From contig NZ_CABVHY010000007.1 of the NCBI RefSeq assembly GCF_902497875.1, forward strand, positions 124,001 to 188,000: DNA of 64,000 nt. Reading direction: 5' to 3'. Each line of letters starts with the position of its first letter. Within the stretch, counting starts at the first letter, position 1. This DNA comes from Pseudomonas fluorescens (lineage in GTDB: Bacteria > Pseudomonadota > Gammaproteobacteria > Pseudomonadales > Pseudomonadaceae). Positions 1-8,567 of this stretch are shown one piece after another. A program made the position numbers and the translations under genes. The notes under the pieces were generated by a model that saw only the letters and a program-made list of their open reading frames with translations, was not told where the DNA came from and ran no database searches.

Positions 1-988
1 AGAATCCCAGCAGCAAGTGGCCATGCGCGCCCGTCGCCTGGGACTGCCTCAGGACAAGCTGCGGGTCATGACTGAAACCTGCATCGAGACCATCATTGCC
101 ACGGCGCGGGTAGAAAAGCCGAAAGTCATGGTGATCGACTCGATCCAGACAATCTTCACCGAACAACTGCAGTCGGCACCGGGTGGCGTGTCTCAGGTGC
201 GCGAAAGTGCGGCGTTGCTGGTGCGCTATGCAAAACAGAGCGGTACCGCGATTTTCCTGGTCGGTCATGTCACTAAAGAGGGCGCACTGGCCGGGCCGCG
301 AGTGCTGGAGCACATGGTCGATACCGTGCTGTATTTCGAAGGCGAATCGGATGGTCGTCTGCGTCTGCTGCGGGCGGTGAAAAACCGTTTCGGCGCAGTC
401 AACGAACTGGGTGTGTTCGGCATGACCGACAAAGGGTTGAAGGAAGTCTCCAACCCGTCGGCGATTTTCCTCACGCGAGCTCAGGAAGAAGTGCCGGGCA
501 GTGTGGTGATGGCAACCTGGGAAGGCACCCGGCCGATGCTAGTGGAAGTCCAGGCTCTGGTGGACGATAGCCACCTGGCCAACCCGCGTCGGGTGACCCT
601 GGGCCTGGACCAGAATCGACTGGCCATGCTCTTGGCGGTCCTGCATCGACATGGTGGTATTCCGACCCACGATCAGGATGTCTTCCTCAACGTGGTCGGC
701 GGAGTCAAAGTGTTGGAAACGGCTTCCGACCTGGCTTTGATGGCGGCGGTGATGTCCAGCCTGCGCAACCGGCCGTTGCCCCATGATCTGCTGGTATTTG
801 GCGAAGTGGGCCTGTCTGGCGAGGTACGGCCAGTGCCCAGCGGTCAGGAACGGCTGAAAGAAGCTGCCAAACACGGCTTTAAACGGGCCATCGTACCCAA
901 GGGCAATGCACCGAAAGAGGCGCCGCCCGGGCTGGAAATTATTGCGGTGACACGCCTCGAGCAGGCATTGGATGCGTTGTTCGCATAA
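1..988 (+). CDS. radA: DNA repair protein RadA, C-terminal part (5' end outside window)
   Basis: RadA is a RecA-like ATPase that helps process recombination intermediates. The frame is open from base 2, so the start codon and the zinc-finger/Walker A part lie upstream of the window. What is visible is the rest of the ATPase core (MVIDSIQT, Walker B region), the RadA signature KNRFG (in AVKNRFGAVNELGVF) and the C-terminal Lon-protease-like domain ending in EQALDALFA. It ends 24 bp before a convergent PilZ gene. The neighbour pair radA/PilZ gene is the arrangement I know from P. aeruginosa. No terminator hairpin is obvious between them. Confidence 0.96.
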   Translation, partial: ESQQQVAMRARRLGLPQDKLRVMTETCIETIIATARVEKPKVMVIDSIQTIFTEQLQSAPGGVSQVRESAALLVRYAKQSGTAIFLVGHVTKEGALAGPRVLEHMVDTVLYFEGESDGRLRLLRAVKNRFGAVNELGVFGMTDKGLKEVSNPSAIFLTRAQEEVPGSVVMATWEGTRPMLVEVQALVDDSHLANPRRVTLGLDQNRLAMLLAVLHRHGGIPTHDQDVFLNVVGGVKVLETASDLALMAAVMSSLRNRPLPHDLLVFGEVGLSGEVRPVPSGQERLKEAAKHGFKRAIVPKGNAPKEAPPGLEIIAVTRLEQALDALFA

Positions 989-1012
989 ACACCAGGCGAA
1001 TTGGAGTGGTGA

Positions 1013-1381
1013 TCAAACTTCGATCAGCGCTCCCAGTTCCCGCTCCAGCTCGTCTACATCCCCCAGATTCAACTCAATCAGCCTTCGCAGGTGTTCGATT
1101 GACTCAAGGTTGATGTGCAGGCAGACGAAACCCAGCTGGCCGTGATCATCGTGGGTCAGTTGTACGTCCATCCTGACTTCGACGTCGTCGCTCAAATGTA
1201 TATCCGCTGCGAAAGGTTGCGTCTCATCACCCGTCCAGGGATCGGGGCGTTTAACCAGCAGACCTTTGAGGGACAGATCAATCAACTGCACCGGCCAGCG
1301 GTGCTCACCCTGGCTCAGTTCAGTCCTCGCGTCGAAGGCAAAACGTTTGAAGCGGCGGCGATCTGCAGTGTGGTCGCTCAT
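1013..1381 (-). CDS. mapZ: Single-domain PilZ c-di-GMP receptor, MapZ-like
   Basis: This 122-residue protein is a stand-alone PilZ domain. The c-di-GMP motif RxxxR is present near the N-terminus (within DRRRFKR, residues about 7-13), followed by DxSxxG (DLSLKG). The C-terminal helix LRRLIELNLGDVDELEREL closely resembles that of P. aeruginosa PA4608/MapZ, which binds the chemotaxis methyltransferase CheR1 when loaded with c-di-GMP and so alters flagellar switching. Position beside radA and upstream of cstA also matches PA4608. Function here is by homology. It is convergent with radA and divergent from the first cstA. Confidence 0.88.
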   Translation of the reverse strand: MSDHTADRRRFKRFAFDARTELSQGEHRWPVQLIDLSLKGLLVKRPDPWTGDETQPFAADIHLSDDVEVRMDVQLTHDDHGQLGFVCLHINLESIEHLRRLIELNLGDVDELERELGALIEV

Positions 1382-1541
1382 GGCGCAATCCTCTTTATGT
1401 GCGCTGACTATAGACCGGCATTTGCAAGAGTCGCCACTGGCGTCGTACCCGAAACAAGGCTCTAGGGTATGGCCTTTGGTGCAATCGGGGCTAAACTCGG
1501 GATGGCTTTATCTCAAGTCCACCCTGGCTGGAATAAAAAAG

Positions 1542-3608
1542 ATGAAAAATAATAATAGCCTGCTACGCCACCTACCCTGGCTGCTGCTGGCAATCCTGGG
1601 AGCATGCGCCCTGGGCGTAGTGGCCTTGCGCCGCGGCGAGGCGATCAACGCCTTGTGGATTGTAGTCGCTGCAGTGGCCATTTATCTGGTTGCTTATCGT
1701 TACTACAGTCTGTTCATCGCTAACCACGTGATGCAGCTCGATCCACTTCGGGCCACCCCCGCAGTGCTTAACAATGATGGTCTGGACTATGTGCCGACCA
1801 ACAAACACATCCTTTTCGGTCACCACTTCGCAGCCATTGCGGGCGCAGGACCTCTGGTCGGCCCGGTGCTGGCGGCGCAAATGGGCTACCTGCCCGGCAC
1901 GCTCTGGCTGATTGCCGGTGTGGTACTGGCGGGCGCCGTGCAGGACTTCATGGTCCTGTTCATGTCGACCCGCCGCAACGGCCGTTCCCTGGGTGACATG
2001 GTCCGTGAAGAAATGGGCCGTATCCCCGGCACCATCGCGCTGTTTGGCTGCTTCCTGATCATGGTCATCATCCTCGCGGTGCTGGCACTGATCGTGGTCA
2101 AGGCCCTGGCCGAGAGCCCGTGGGGTATTTTCACGGTGATGGCAACCATCCCGATCGCGATGTTCATGGGCATTTACATGCGCTACATCCGCCCGGGCCG
2201 CATCGGTGAAATCTCTATTGTCGGAGTGCTGTTGCTGCTCGGTTCGATCTGGCTCGGCGGGCAAATCGCCGCTGATCCCGTATGGGCCAAAGCCTTCACC
2301 TTTACCGGAATCCAGATCACCTGGATGCTGGTCGGCTACGGCTTCGTGGCCGCGGTCCTGCCGGTGTGGCTGATCCTGGCGCCGCGCGACTACCTGTCGA
2401 CCTTCCTCAAGATCGGTACCATCGTCGCCCTGGCGATCGGCATCCTGATCACCATGCCCGATCTGAAAATGCCGGCGCTGACCCAGTTCACCGACGGTAC
2501 CGGTCCGGTCTGGAAAGGCGGGCTGTTCCCGTTCCTGTTCATCACCATTGCCTGCGGTGCGGTGTCGGGTTTCCACGCCCTGATCGCTTCCGGGACTACC
2601 CCGAAACTGCTGGCTAACGAAGGCCATGCCCGTTACATCGGTTACGGCGGCATGCTGATGGAATCCTTCGTGGCCATCATGGCCATGGTGGCTGCTTCGG
2701 TGATCGAACCGGGTGTCTACTTCGCGATGAACAGCCCCGCGGCTATCGTCGGCGGTGATGTGGTTGCGGTGGCCCAGACGGTCAGCAGCTGGGGCTTCGC
2801 CATTACTCCGGAAGCCCTGCAAGCCGTGGCCAAGGACATCGGCGAAACCACCATCCTGGCCCGTGCCGGCGGTGCGCCGACCCTGGCGGTCGGGATCGCG
2901 CAGATCCTGCACACGCTCCTGCCGGGTGAAAACACCATGGCGTTCTGGTACCACTTCGCGATTCTGTTCGAGGCGCTGTTCATCCTGACCGCAGTCGACG
3001 CCGGTACCCGTGCCGGACGTTTCATGCTCCAGGATTTGCTCGGTTCCTTCGTTCCGGCGCTCAAGCGTACGGAGTCCTGGACCGCCAACCTGATTGCGAC
3101 CGCGGGTTGCGTGGCGATGTGGGGTTACCTGCTCTATCAAGGTGTGATCGACCCATTGGGCGGCATCAACACCTTGTGGCCACTGTTCGGTATCTCCAAC
3201 CAGATGTTGGCCGGTATCGCACTGATGCTGGCGACGGTCGTGCTGATCAAAATGAAGCGCCAACGCTACGTCTGGGTCACCATGTTGCCCGCCGTATGGC
3301 TGCTGATCTGCACCACCACCGCCGGCTTCATCAAACTGTTCGACGCCAACCCGGCGATCGGCTTCTTGTCTCTGGCCAAGAAATACAGTGATGCCTTGGC
3401 CAACGGTCAGGTGCTCGCGCCGGCCAAAAGCATCGAGCAGATGCAGCACGTGATCTACAACGCCTACACCAACGCGACCCTGACGGCGTTGTTCCTGCTC
3501 GTGGTGTTCAGCATCCTGTTCTTTGCGCTCAAGGTCGGTATCGCCGCCTGGGGCACCAAAGAACGCACGGATAAAGAAACGCCATTTCAGGCCCAGCCGG
3601 ATGCTTGA
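1542..3608 (+). CDS. cstA: Carbon starvation protein CstA, copy 1 (membrane transporter)
   Basis: This 688-residue polytopic inner-membrane protein of the CstA/BtsT family imports peptides or pyruvate, often when carbon is scarce. The ATG at 1542 is chosen because the CstA-like N-terminus (short basic head, then a membrane helix) begins there; an upstream in-frame extension to 1266 overlaps the divergent PilZ gene and has no family match. Only a weak purine-rich stretch (GGAATAAAAAAG) precedes the ATG. The gene is followed 15 bp later by its usual small partner ybdD. It is nearly identical to the copy at 6206-8263 except for the first ~25 residues, the promoter and scattered changes. Substrate is not decidable from sequence. 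Confidence 0.95.
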   Translation: MKNNNSLLRHLPWLLLAILGACALGVVALRRGEAINALWIVVAAVAIYLVAYRYYSLFIANHVMQLDPLRATPAVLNNDGLDYVPTNKHILFGHHFAAIAGAGPLVGPVLAAQMGYLPGTLWLIAGVVLAGAVQDFMVLFMSTRRNGRSLGDMVREEMGRIPGTIALFGCFLIMVIILAVLALIVVKALAESPWGIFTVMATIPIAMFMGIYMRYIRPGRIGEISIVGVLLLLGSIWLGGQIAADPVWAKAFTFTGIQITWMLVGYGFVAAVLPVWLILAPRDYLSTFLKIGTIVALAIGILITMPDLKMPALTQFTDGTGPVWKGGLFPFLFITIACGAVSGFHALIASGTTPKLLANEGHARYIGYGGMLMESFVAIMAMVAASVIEPGVYFAMNSPAAIVGGDVVAVAQTVSSWGFAITPEALQAVAKDIGETTILARAGGAPTLAVGIAQILHTLLPGENTMAFWYHFAILFEALFILTAVDAGTRAGRFMLQDLLGSFVPALKRTESWTANLIATAGCVAMWGYLLYQGVIDPLGGINTLWPLFGISNQMLAGIALMLATVVLIKMKRQRYVWVTMLPAVWLLICTTTAGFIKLFDANPAIGFLSLAKKYSDALANGQVLAPAKSIEQMQHVIYNAYTNATLTALFLLVVFSILFFALKVGIAAWGTKERTDKETPFQAQPDA

Positions 3609-3815
3609 TCGAGGATTGCAGACATGTTCAATGACCTGAGTCGCCTCGGTAAATACCTCGGTCAGGCCGCGCGCCTGATGGTCGGCATGCCCGACTACGA
3701 CAACTACGTCGAGCATATGCAAACCAAACACCCGGACAAGCCGATGATGACTTACGAGGCGTTCTTTCGGGAGCGCCAGGAGGCTCGTTACGGCGGCAAG
3801 GGTGGTCCGAAGTGC
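1618..3815 (+). repeat. Duplicated cstA-ybdD segment, copy 1 (partner 6273-8470)
   Basis: This segment matches 6273-8470 base by base at a constant offset of 4655 with only sparse substitutions, mostly at third positions. The match begins inside cstA near codon 25 and runs through the intergenic region into the last codons of ybdD. Flanks on both sides are unrelated. The sharp edges and the long runs of identity inside suggest an old duplication kept alike by gene conversion rather than a very recent copy. Divergent flanks argue against an assembly artefact. Confidence 0.85.
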
Positions 3816-3821
3816 TGCTGA
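3624..3821 (+). CDS. YbdD/YjiX-family small protein, copy 1
   Basis: This 65-residue protein of the YbdD/YjiX (DUF466) family is almost always encoded directly behind cstA/btsT genes. It carries the family pattern [14 protein letters not shown], then [22 protein letters not shown] and a Cys pair at the C-terminus (PKCC). A GAGGA ribosome-binding site lies about 9 bp before the ATG. It is probably co-translated with cstA copy 1. Its role is unknown; the constant linkage suggests a partner of the transporter. It differs from copy 2 at two visible residues (QTKHP against QNKHP, YGGKG against YGSKG). Confidence 0.9.
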   Translation: MFNDLSRLGKYLGQAARLMVGMPDYDNYVEHMQTKHPDKPMMTYEAFFRERQEARYGGKGGPKCC

Positions 3822-3852
3822 GCCCTTGATATAGGGGGCAGCGTTTGACCGA

Positions 3853-3882
3853 ACGCGTCACGCCAGTCGTGGCGCGTTTTCA
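3853..3882. terminator. Rho-independent terminator between ybdD copy 1 and the response regulator
   Basis: A hairpin with arms ACGCG-t-CACG and CGTG-g-CGCGT around a 5-nt loop is followed by TTTT on the plus strand. It ends the cstA-ybdD copy 1 transcript and sits between convergent genes. The T-run is short, so efficiency is uncertain. Confidence 0.6.
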
Positions 3883-3913
3883 TTTCTGGAATCACCAGGT
3901 TGGGCGAGTATTT

Positions 3914-4546
3914 TCAGCGAACAATCAACCCATGTTCCATCGCGTAATTGAGCAATGCGGCGGGTTTGTCGATGTTCAGTTTGCGGCGGATGCTCAGGCG
4001 GTGGGTTTCGACGGTGCGCACGCTAATGTCGAGTTCCCGAGCCATTTCCTTGTTGTTCAACCCCTGGACCATCCTCGACAGAACCTGACTTTCCCGGGGG
4101 GTCAGTTCGTTTTGGAGGTGTTTTCCTGCGGCCAGTTTTTGCGCAATTTCGGCACTGTAGAAGGTGCCACCGCTGGCAATCGCTTCGATCGCTGCGATGA
4201 TTTCGCGCGACGGTGCATTTTTCAGCACATAGCCACTGGCCCCCGAACGTACGGATTCGCTCACGTACTCATGGTTATCGTACATGCTCAATATGAGAAT
4301 CTTGATCGATGGGTATTGCTGGCGCAACGCCCGGGTCAGCTCCAGCCCATTCATGTCTTTCAGGCCAATGTCGACCAGCAGGAGGTCGGGGAGGGTCCGT
4401 CCGACCATTTCGATAGCCTCGGTGCCACTCTCGGCTTCGCCCACTACGTCTAAAGACTCCATCACCGCCAGCAAGGCGCGGATGCCATCGCGAACCAGTG
4501 AATGATCGTCGACCAGGGCGATGCGGATCGGGTAGGGCAGGCTCAT
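3914..4546 (-). CDS. LuxR/NarL-family response regulator, partner of the adjacent kinase
   Basis: This 210-residue regulator has an N-terminal receiver with the acidic pair D13-D14, phosphoacceptor D59 (LLLVDIG) and the conserved Lys in YVLKNAP. The C-terminal LuxR-type helix-turn-helix reads LTPRESQVL...NNKEMARELDISVRTVETHR. All receiver residues needed for phosphorylation are present. It lies 36 bp downstream of the kinase gene on the same strand, so the two form an operon. Because the pair sits between two cstA-ybdD units, I infer that it controls one or both transporters, as two-component systems do for related pyruvate carriers. The specific family name is not certain. Confidence 0.9.
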   Translation of the reverse strand: MSLPYPIRIALVDDHSLVRDGIRALLAVMESLDVVGEAESGTEAIEMVGRTLPDLLLVDIGLKDMNGLELTRALRQQYPSIKILILSMYDNHEYVSESVRSGASGYVLKNAPSREIIAAIEAIASGGTFYSAEIAQKLAAGKHLQNELTPRESQVLSRMVQGLNNKEMARELDISVRTVETHRLSIRRKLNIDKPAALLNYAMEHGLIVR

Positions 4547-4582
4547 AGGGGCATCACTCTTGTTGTTATCGAGGGATCAACT

Positions 4583-5938
4583 TCAGGTGTTGATAATGGC
4601 CATGGGCAGCAGGACGTCCAGTTCACTCCTTCCAGGCACTGAATGAAGATCGAATCGGCCGCCGAAATGCTCGACCCTTTCACGTATATTGCGCAGTCCT
4701 ATACCGCCATGCAGGCGCTCGACCCGAGTGACATTAAAGCCAATACCGTCATCGACGACGATCAAGCGTAAAGCATTTTCAGAACCGTGCAGAGTGATGG
4801 ATACATTGCTGGCCTGAGCGTGCCGCTCAATGTTGGTCAGGGCTTCTTGCGCGATACGGAACAAAGCCACTGCGGCACCGTCGACCAGATGATAATCGAA
4901 CAGGTTGCTTTCATAGTTCACGTGCAGGCCGCTGCGCTTTTCAAATTCGGCCGCCAACTGCCCGATGGCGGCGGGCAGCCCCAGAGTGTCGAGTAACGAC
5001 GAGCGCAGGTCGTGGGAGATAGTGCGGATTTCCCCGATAGCGCCACCCAAGCGCTCGGTGGCCTCTCGCAAAATGCTCAGGCCATTCTCGCGACCCGCTT
5101 CCAGCACATGGCTTGCCAGTTCGAACTGAAACTTTATCGATACCAGCAACTGACTGATACCGTCATGCAACTCACGGGACACGCGCGACCGTTCTTCTTC
5201 CTGCAGGCTGACGATTCGCTGATTGAGTCTCTGAAGTTTTTTGTCTGCCAGGCGGTGTTCACTGACGTTCAAGGTCATGCCGCTGGCGAAGACCAGTAGC
5301 ACGGCGATCAGCGCAACGGCTGCGATCGCTAGCATGGTTGCCTGAATACCTTGCGCGACTTCAGCGCGAGCTTGCTGCGTGGCCAATTTGACATCTTCAA
5401 GATAGATGCCGGTGCCGAGCATCCAGCCCCAGCGATCAAGCATGACGACATAGGCCAGTTTGTCCGTGACCTGGCCGGTCGATGGCTTCTTCCACGCGTA
5501 ACGCTGGAAACCTTCTCCGGATTCAGCGCTTTTCAATAATGCCTGGATCACTGGCAAACCGTGTGGGTCGGTCATCTCCCACAGATACTTGCCAACCAAT
5601 TCCGATTGCCGGGCGTGCATCAGACTGCGGCCCTGGCGGTCATATACAAAAAAGTAGCCGTCGATACCAAAGCTGAGTTTGCTTAACTCTTCGAGTACTC
5701 GCTGTTGTGCCAGCTCATCACCCTGACCACCGGCATACAAGGGTTCGATCAAGCTTTTGGCCATTTCAACGTAGTTTTTCAGTTCCGCGCGCTTGCTGGC
5801 GAGGATGCTGTCTTCGATAAGTTGTGCCTGCTGATCGCCCAATTGGCGATGCTGGAAAATCACCAGTGCGCAAATAACGGCAACGGCCAGTATCAGCGGC
5901 AAAATACCCAAGGCTACGATTTTGTGTTTGAGCTGCAT
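4583..5938 (-). CDS. Cache-domain sensor histidine kinase (HisKA_3 type)
   Basis: This 451-residue membrane kinase has a first membrane helix at about residues 8-28, a periplasmic single-Cache (sCache_2) domain at about 30-195 (GIDGYFFVYD, DRWGWMLGTGIY), and a second helix at about 200-222. The cytoplasmic dimerisation helix carries phosphorylated H258 in SRELHDG, followed by a NarX-type ATPase domain (LFRIAQEALTNIERHA, DDGIGF, GGIGLRNIRERV). sCache_2 domains commonly bind small carboxylates, which would suit a regulator of CstA-type carriers. That ligand assignment is inference. It is transcribed toward the response regulator and away from cstA copy 2. Confidence 0.92.
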   Translation of the reverse strand: MQLKHKIVALGILPLILAVAVICALVIFQHRQLGDQQAQLIEDSILASKRAELKNYVEMAKSLIEPLYAGGQGDELAQQRVLEELSKLSFGIDGYFFVYDRQGRSLMHARQSELVGKYLWEMTDPHGLPVIQALLKSAESGEGFQRYAWKKPSTGQVTDKLAYVVMLDRWGWMLGTGIYLEDVKLATQQARAEVAQGIQATMLAIAAVALIAVLLVFASGMTLNVSEHRLADKKLQRLNQRIVSLQEEERSRVSRELHDGISQLLVSIKFQFELASHVLEAGRENGLSILREATERLGGAIGEIRTISHDLRSSLLDTLGLPAAIGQLAAEFEKRSGLHVNYESNLFDYHLVDGAAVALFRIAQEALTNIERHAQASNVSITLHGSENALRLIVVDDGIGFNVTRVERLHGGIGLRNIRERVEHFGGRFDLHSVPGRSELDVLLPMAIINT

Positions 5939-6064
5939 GGTTACTCCTGTCCAGGCCGGGCGGCGGTGCGGCAGGGCTGTCGGCGGGTGTCAGGGATTGG
6001 GCATGATATGTCAAAAAGGCTTCGGTCCTACACGCGGATCGACGTTGTCAGGACCTGTCTCGGT

Positions 6065-6095
6065 AGTACTACGTAGAAAGCGCTTACGTAGTACT
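6065..6095. promoter_or_regulatory. Large inverted repeat upstream of cstA copy 2, candidate operator
   Basis: There is a perfect 11-bp inverted repeat: left arm AGTACTACGTA (6065-6075), a 9-nt spacer, right arm TACGTAGTACT (6085-6095). The spacer side also contains AAGCGCTT. The element lies about 110-140 bp before the cstA copy 2 ATG and about 130-160 bp before the divergent kinase gene. Its position suits an activator or autoregulatory site of the adjacent response regulator, but nothing in the sequence names the binding protein. No equivalent is visible upstream of cstA copy 1. Confidence 0.5.
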
Positions 6096-6157
6096 GCGGA
6101 TTTCGTTATTGAAGACATGCGCGGATATTAGGCGGGCTGCGCATAACGCGGCACTCT

Positions 6158-6163
6158 TATAAT
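6158..6163 (+). promoter_or_regulatory. Probable -10 element of cstA copy 2
   Basis: A perfect TATAAT lies 42 bp before the cstA copy 2 start codon, with no good TTGACA at the correct distance upstream. A strong -10 with a poor -35 suggests an activator-dependent promoter, consistent with the palindrome centred about 80 bp upstream. Confidence 0.45.
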
Positions 6164-6205
6164 AATTACCGCCGCAGTCCACCGACTGTCGGCAGGAGAG
6201 ACGCA

Positions 6206-8263
6206 ATGTCCCGTCTGGTGAAACACCTCGCCTGGTTTGCGCTGGCTGTCATTGGAGCGGTCGCGCTGAGTGTCGTGGCCTTGCGCCGTGGCGAAGCGAT
6301 CAACGCCCTGTGGATCGTAGTTGCCGCAGTCGCTATCTACCTTGTTGCCTACCGCTATTACAGTCTGTTCATCGCCAAGCATGTGATGCAGATCGATCCA
6401 CTTCGGGCCACCCCCGCCGTACTCAACAATGATGGTCTGGACTATGTGCCGACCAACAAACATGTGCTGTTCGGTCACCACTTCGCAGCCATTGCGGGCG
6501 CAGGACCTCTGGTCGGCCCGGTGCTGGCGGCGCAAATGGGCTACCTGCCCGGCACGCTCTGGCTGATTGCCGGGGTGGTGTTTGCCGGCGCCGTGCAGGA
6601 CTTCATGGTCCTGTTCATGTCGACCCGACGTAACGGCCGTTCCCTGGGTGACATGGTCCGTGAAGAAATGGGCCGTATCCCCGGCACCATTGCGCTGTTT
6701 GGCTGCTTCCTGATCATGGTCATCATCCTCGCGGTGCTGGCACTGATCGTGGTCAAGGCCCTGGCCGAGAGCCCGTGGGGTATTTTCACGGTGATGGCGA
6801 CCATCCCGATCGCGATGTTCATGGGCATTTACATGCGCTACATCCGTCCGGGCCGCATCGGTGAAATCTCGATTGTCGGGGTGCTGTTGCTGCTCGGTTC
6901 GATCTGGCTGGGTGGGCAGGTTGCCGCTGATCCCGTGTGGGCCAAAGCCTTCACCTTTACCGGGATCCAGATCACCTGGATGCTGATCGGCTACGGCTTC
7001 GTGGCCGCGGTCCTGCCGGTGTGGTTGATTCTGGCGCCGCGCGACTACCTGTCGACCTTCCTCAAGATCGGGACCATCGTCGCCCTGGCGATCGGCATCC
7101 TGGTCACCATGCCCGAGCTGAAAATGCCGGCGCTGACCCAGTTCACCGACGGTACCGGTCCGGTCTGGAAAGGCGGGCTGTTCCCGTTCCTGTTCATCAC
7201 CATTGCCTGCGGTGCGGTGTCGGGTTTCCACGCCCTGATCGCTTCCGGGACTACCCCGAAACTGCTGGCTAACGAAGGTCATGCCCGTTACATCGGTTAC
7301 GGCGGCATGCTGATGGAGTCCTTCGTGGCCATTATGGCCATGGTGGCTGCTTCGGTGATCGAACCGGGTGTCTACTTCGCGATGAACAGTCCCGCGGCTA
7401 TCGTCGGTGGCGATGTGGTTGCGGTGGCCCAGACGGTCAGCAACTGGGGCTTCGCCATTACTCCGGAAGCCCTGCAAGCCGTGGCCAAGGACATCGGTGA
7501 AACCACCATCCTGGCCCGTGCCGGCGGTGCGCCGACCCTGGCGGTCGGGATCGCGCAGATCCTGCACACGCTCCTGCCGGGTGAAAACACCATGGCGTTC
7601 TGGTACCACTTCGCGATTCTGTTCGAGGCGCTGTTCATCCTGACCGCAGTCGACGCCGGTACCCGTGCCGGACGTTTCATGCTCCAGGATTTGCTCGGTT
7701 CCTTCGTTCCGGCGCTCAAGCGTACGGAGTCCTGGACCGCCAACCTGATTGCGACCGCGGGTTGCGTGGCGATGTGGGGTTACCTGCTCTATCAAGGCGT
7801 GATCGATCCACTGGGCGGTATCAACACCTTGTGGCCACTGTTCGGTATCTCCAACCAGATGCTGGCCGGTATCGCGCTGATGCTGGCGACAGTCGTGCTG
7901 ATCAAAATGAAACGCCAACGCTACGTCTGGGTCACCATGTTGCCCGCCGTATGGCTGCTGATCTGCACCACCACCGCCGGCTTCATCAAACTGTTCGACG
8001 CCAACCCGGCGATCGGCTTCTTGTCTCTGGCCAAAAAATACAGTGATGCCTTGGCCAACGGTCAGGTGCTCGCGCCGGCCAAAAGCATCGAGCAGATGCA
8101 GCACGTGATCTACAACGCCTACACCAACGCGACCCTGACGGCGTTGTTCCTGCTCGTGGTGTTCAGCATCCTGTTCTTTGCGCTCAAGGTCGGTATTGCG
8201 GCCTGGGGTACCAAAGAACGTACGGACAAAGAAGCGCCGTACCAGGCTCTACCAGACGCGTGA
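6206..8263 (+). CDS. cstA: Carbon starvation protein CstA, copy 2 (membrane transporter)
   Basis: This 685-residue CstA/BtsT-family transporter is a close paralogue of 1542-3608. From about residue 22 (VVALRRGEAINALW) to near the end the two proteins differ at only scattered positions such as N/K, L/I and S/N. The nucleotide match continues through the stop codon, the intergenic gap and ybdD. The ATG at 6206 follows a strong AGGAG ribosome-binding site, unlike copy 1. It is divergent from the sensor kinase, with a palindrome and a TATAAT in between. I infer that copy 2 is the one directly controlled by the kinase/regulator pair. Substrate is unproven: peptides or pyruvate are the family options. 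Confidence 0.95.
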   Translation: MSRLVKHLAWFALAVIGAVALSVVALRRGEAINALWIVVAAVAIYLVAYRYYSLFIAKHVMQIDPLRATPAVLNNDGLDYVPTNKHVLFGHHFAAIAGAGPLVGPVLAAQMGYLPGTLWLIAGVVFAGAVQDFMVLFMSTRRNGRSLGDMVREEMGRIPGTIALFGCFLIMVIILAVLALIVVKALAESPWGIFTVMATIPIAMFMGIYMRYIRPGRIGEISIVGVLLLLGSIWLGGQVAADPVWAKAFTFTGIQITWMLIGYGFVAAVLPVWLILAPRDYLSTFLKIGTIVALAIGILVTMPELKMPALTQFTDGTGPVWKGGLFPFLFITIACGAVSGFHALIASGTTPKLLANEGHARYIGYGGMLMESFVAIMAMVAASVIEPGVYFAMNSPAAIVGGDVVAVAQTVSNWGFAITPEALQAVAKDIGETTILARAGGAPTLAVGIAQILHTLLPGENTMAFWYHFAILFEALFILTAVDAGTRAGRFMLQDLLGSFVPALKRTESWTANLIATAGCVAMWGYLLYQGVIDPLGGINTLWPLFGISNQMLAGIALMLATVVLIKMKRQRYVWVTMLPAVWLLICTTTAGFIKLFDANPAIGFLSLAKKYSDALANGQVLAPAKSIEQMQHVIYNAYTNATLTALFLLVVFSILFFALKVGIAAWGTKERTDKEAPYQALPDA

Positions 8264-8470
8264 TCGAGGATTGCAGACATGTTCAATGACCTGAGTCGCC
8301 TCGGTAAATACCTCGGTCAGGCCGCGCGCCTGATGGTCGGCATGCCCGACTACGACAACTACGTCGAGCATATGCAAAACAAACACCCGGACAAGCCGAT
8401 GATGACTTACGAGGCGTTCTTTCGGGAGCGCCAGGAGGCACGCTACGGCAGCAAGGGTGGTCCGAAGTGC
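6273..8470 (+). repeat. Duplicated cstA-ybdD segment, copy 2 (partner 1618-3815)
   Basis: Second member of the direct duplication described at 1618-3815. The two copies flank the sensor kinase and response regulator genes. Recombination between the direct copies would delete that pair. Confidence 0.85.
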
Positions 8471-8476
8471 TGCTGA
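8279..8476 (+). CDS. YbdD/YjiX-family small protein, copy 2
   Basis: A 65-residue YbdD/YjiX (DUF466) protein, 15 bp after cstA copy 2, with the same intergenic sequence and ribosome-binding site as copy 1. It retains [12 protein letters not shown] and the C-terminal KCC. It most likely acts with the transporter; the biochemical role is unknown. A terminator follows at 8511. Confidence 0.9.
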   Translation: MFNDLSRLGKYLGQAARLMVGMPDYDNYVEHMQNKHPDKPMMTYEAFFRERQEARYGSKGGPKCC

Positions 8477-8510
8477 CCACGCTATGCGTAGTCATATGAT
8501 GCAATGATGT

Positions 8511-8541
8511 GGGAGTGGGCTTGCGCCCACTCCCATTTTTT
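8511..8541 (+). terminator. Rho-independent terminator after ybdD copy 2
   Basis: A perfect 10-bp stem (GGGAGTGGGC / GCCCACTCCC) with a 4-nt loop is followed by ATTTTTT. It ends the cstA-ybdD copy 2 unit just before the GTPase gene. Confidence 0.8.
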
Positions 8542-8567
8542 ATTTATGTGAATCAGGAGAATCGAGT

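Noticed and set aside
1572..3731. Long antisense ORF (719 residues) opposite cstA copy 1, with a similar one at 6128-8104
   Set aside because: High-GC mirror frame of a real gene; the translation is rich in His/Gln/Asp/Gly with no motif, and the two shadows are alike only because the cstA copies are.
1618..8470. cstA duplication as an assembly artefact
   Set aside because: The copies differ at scattered bases, have different promoters and 5' codons, and are separated by unique genes.
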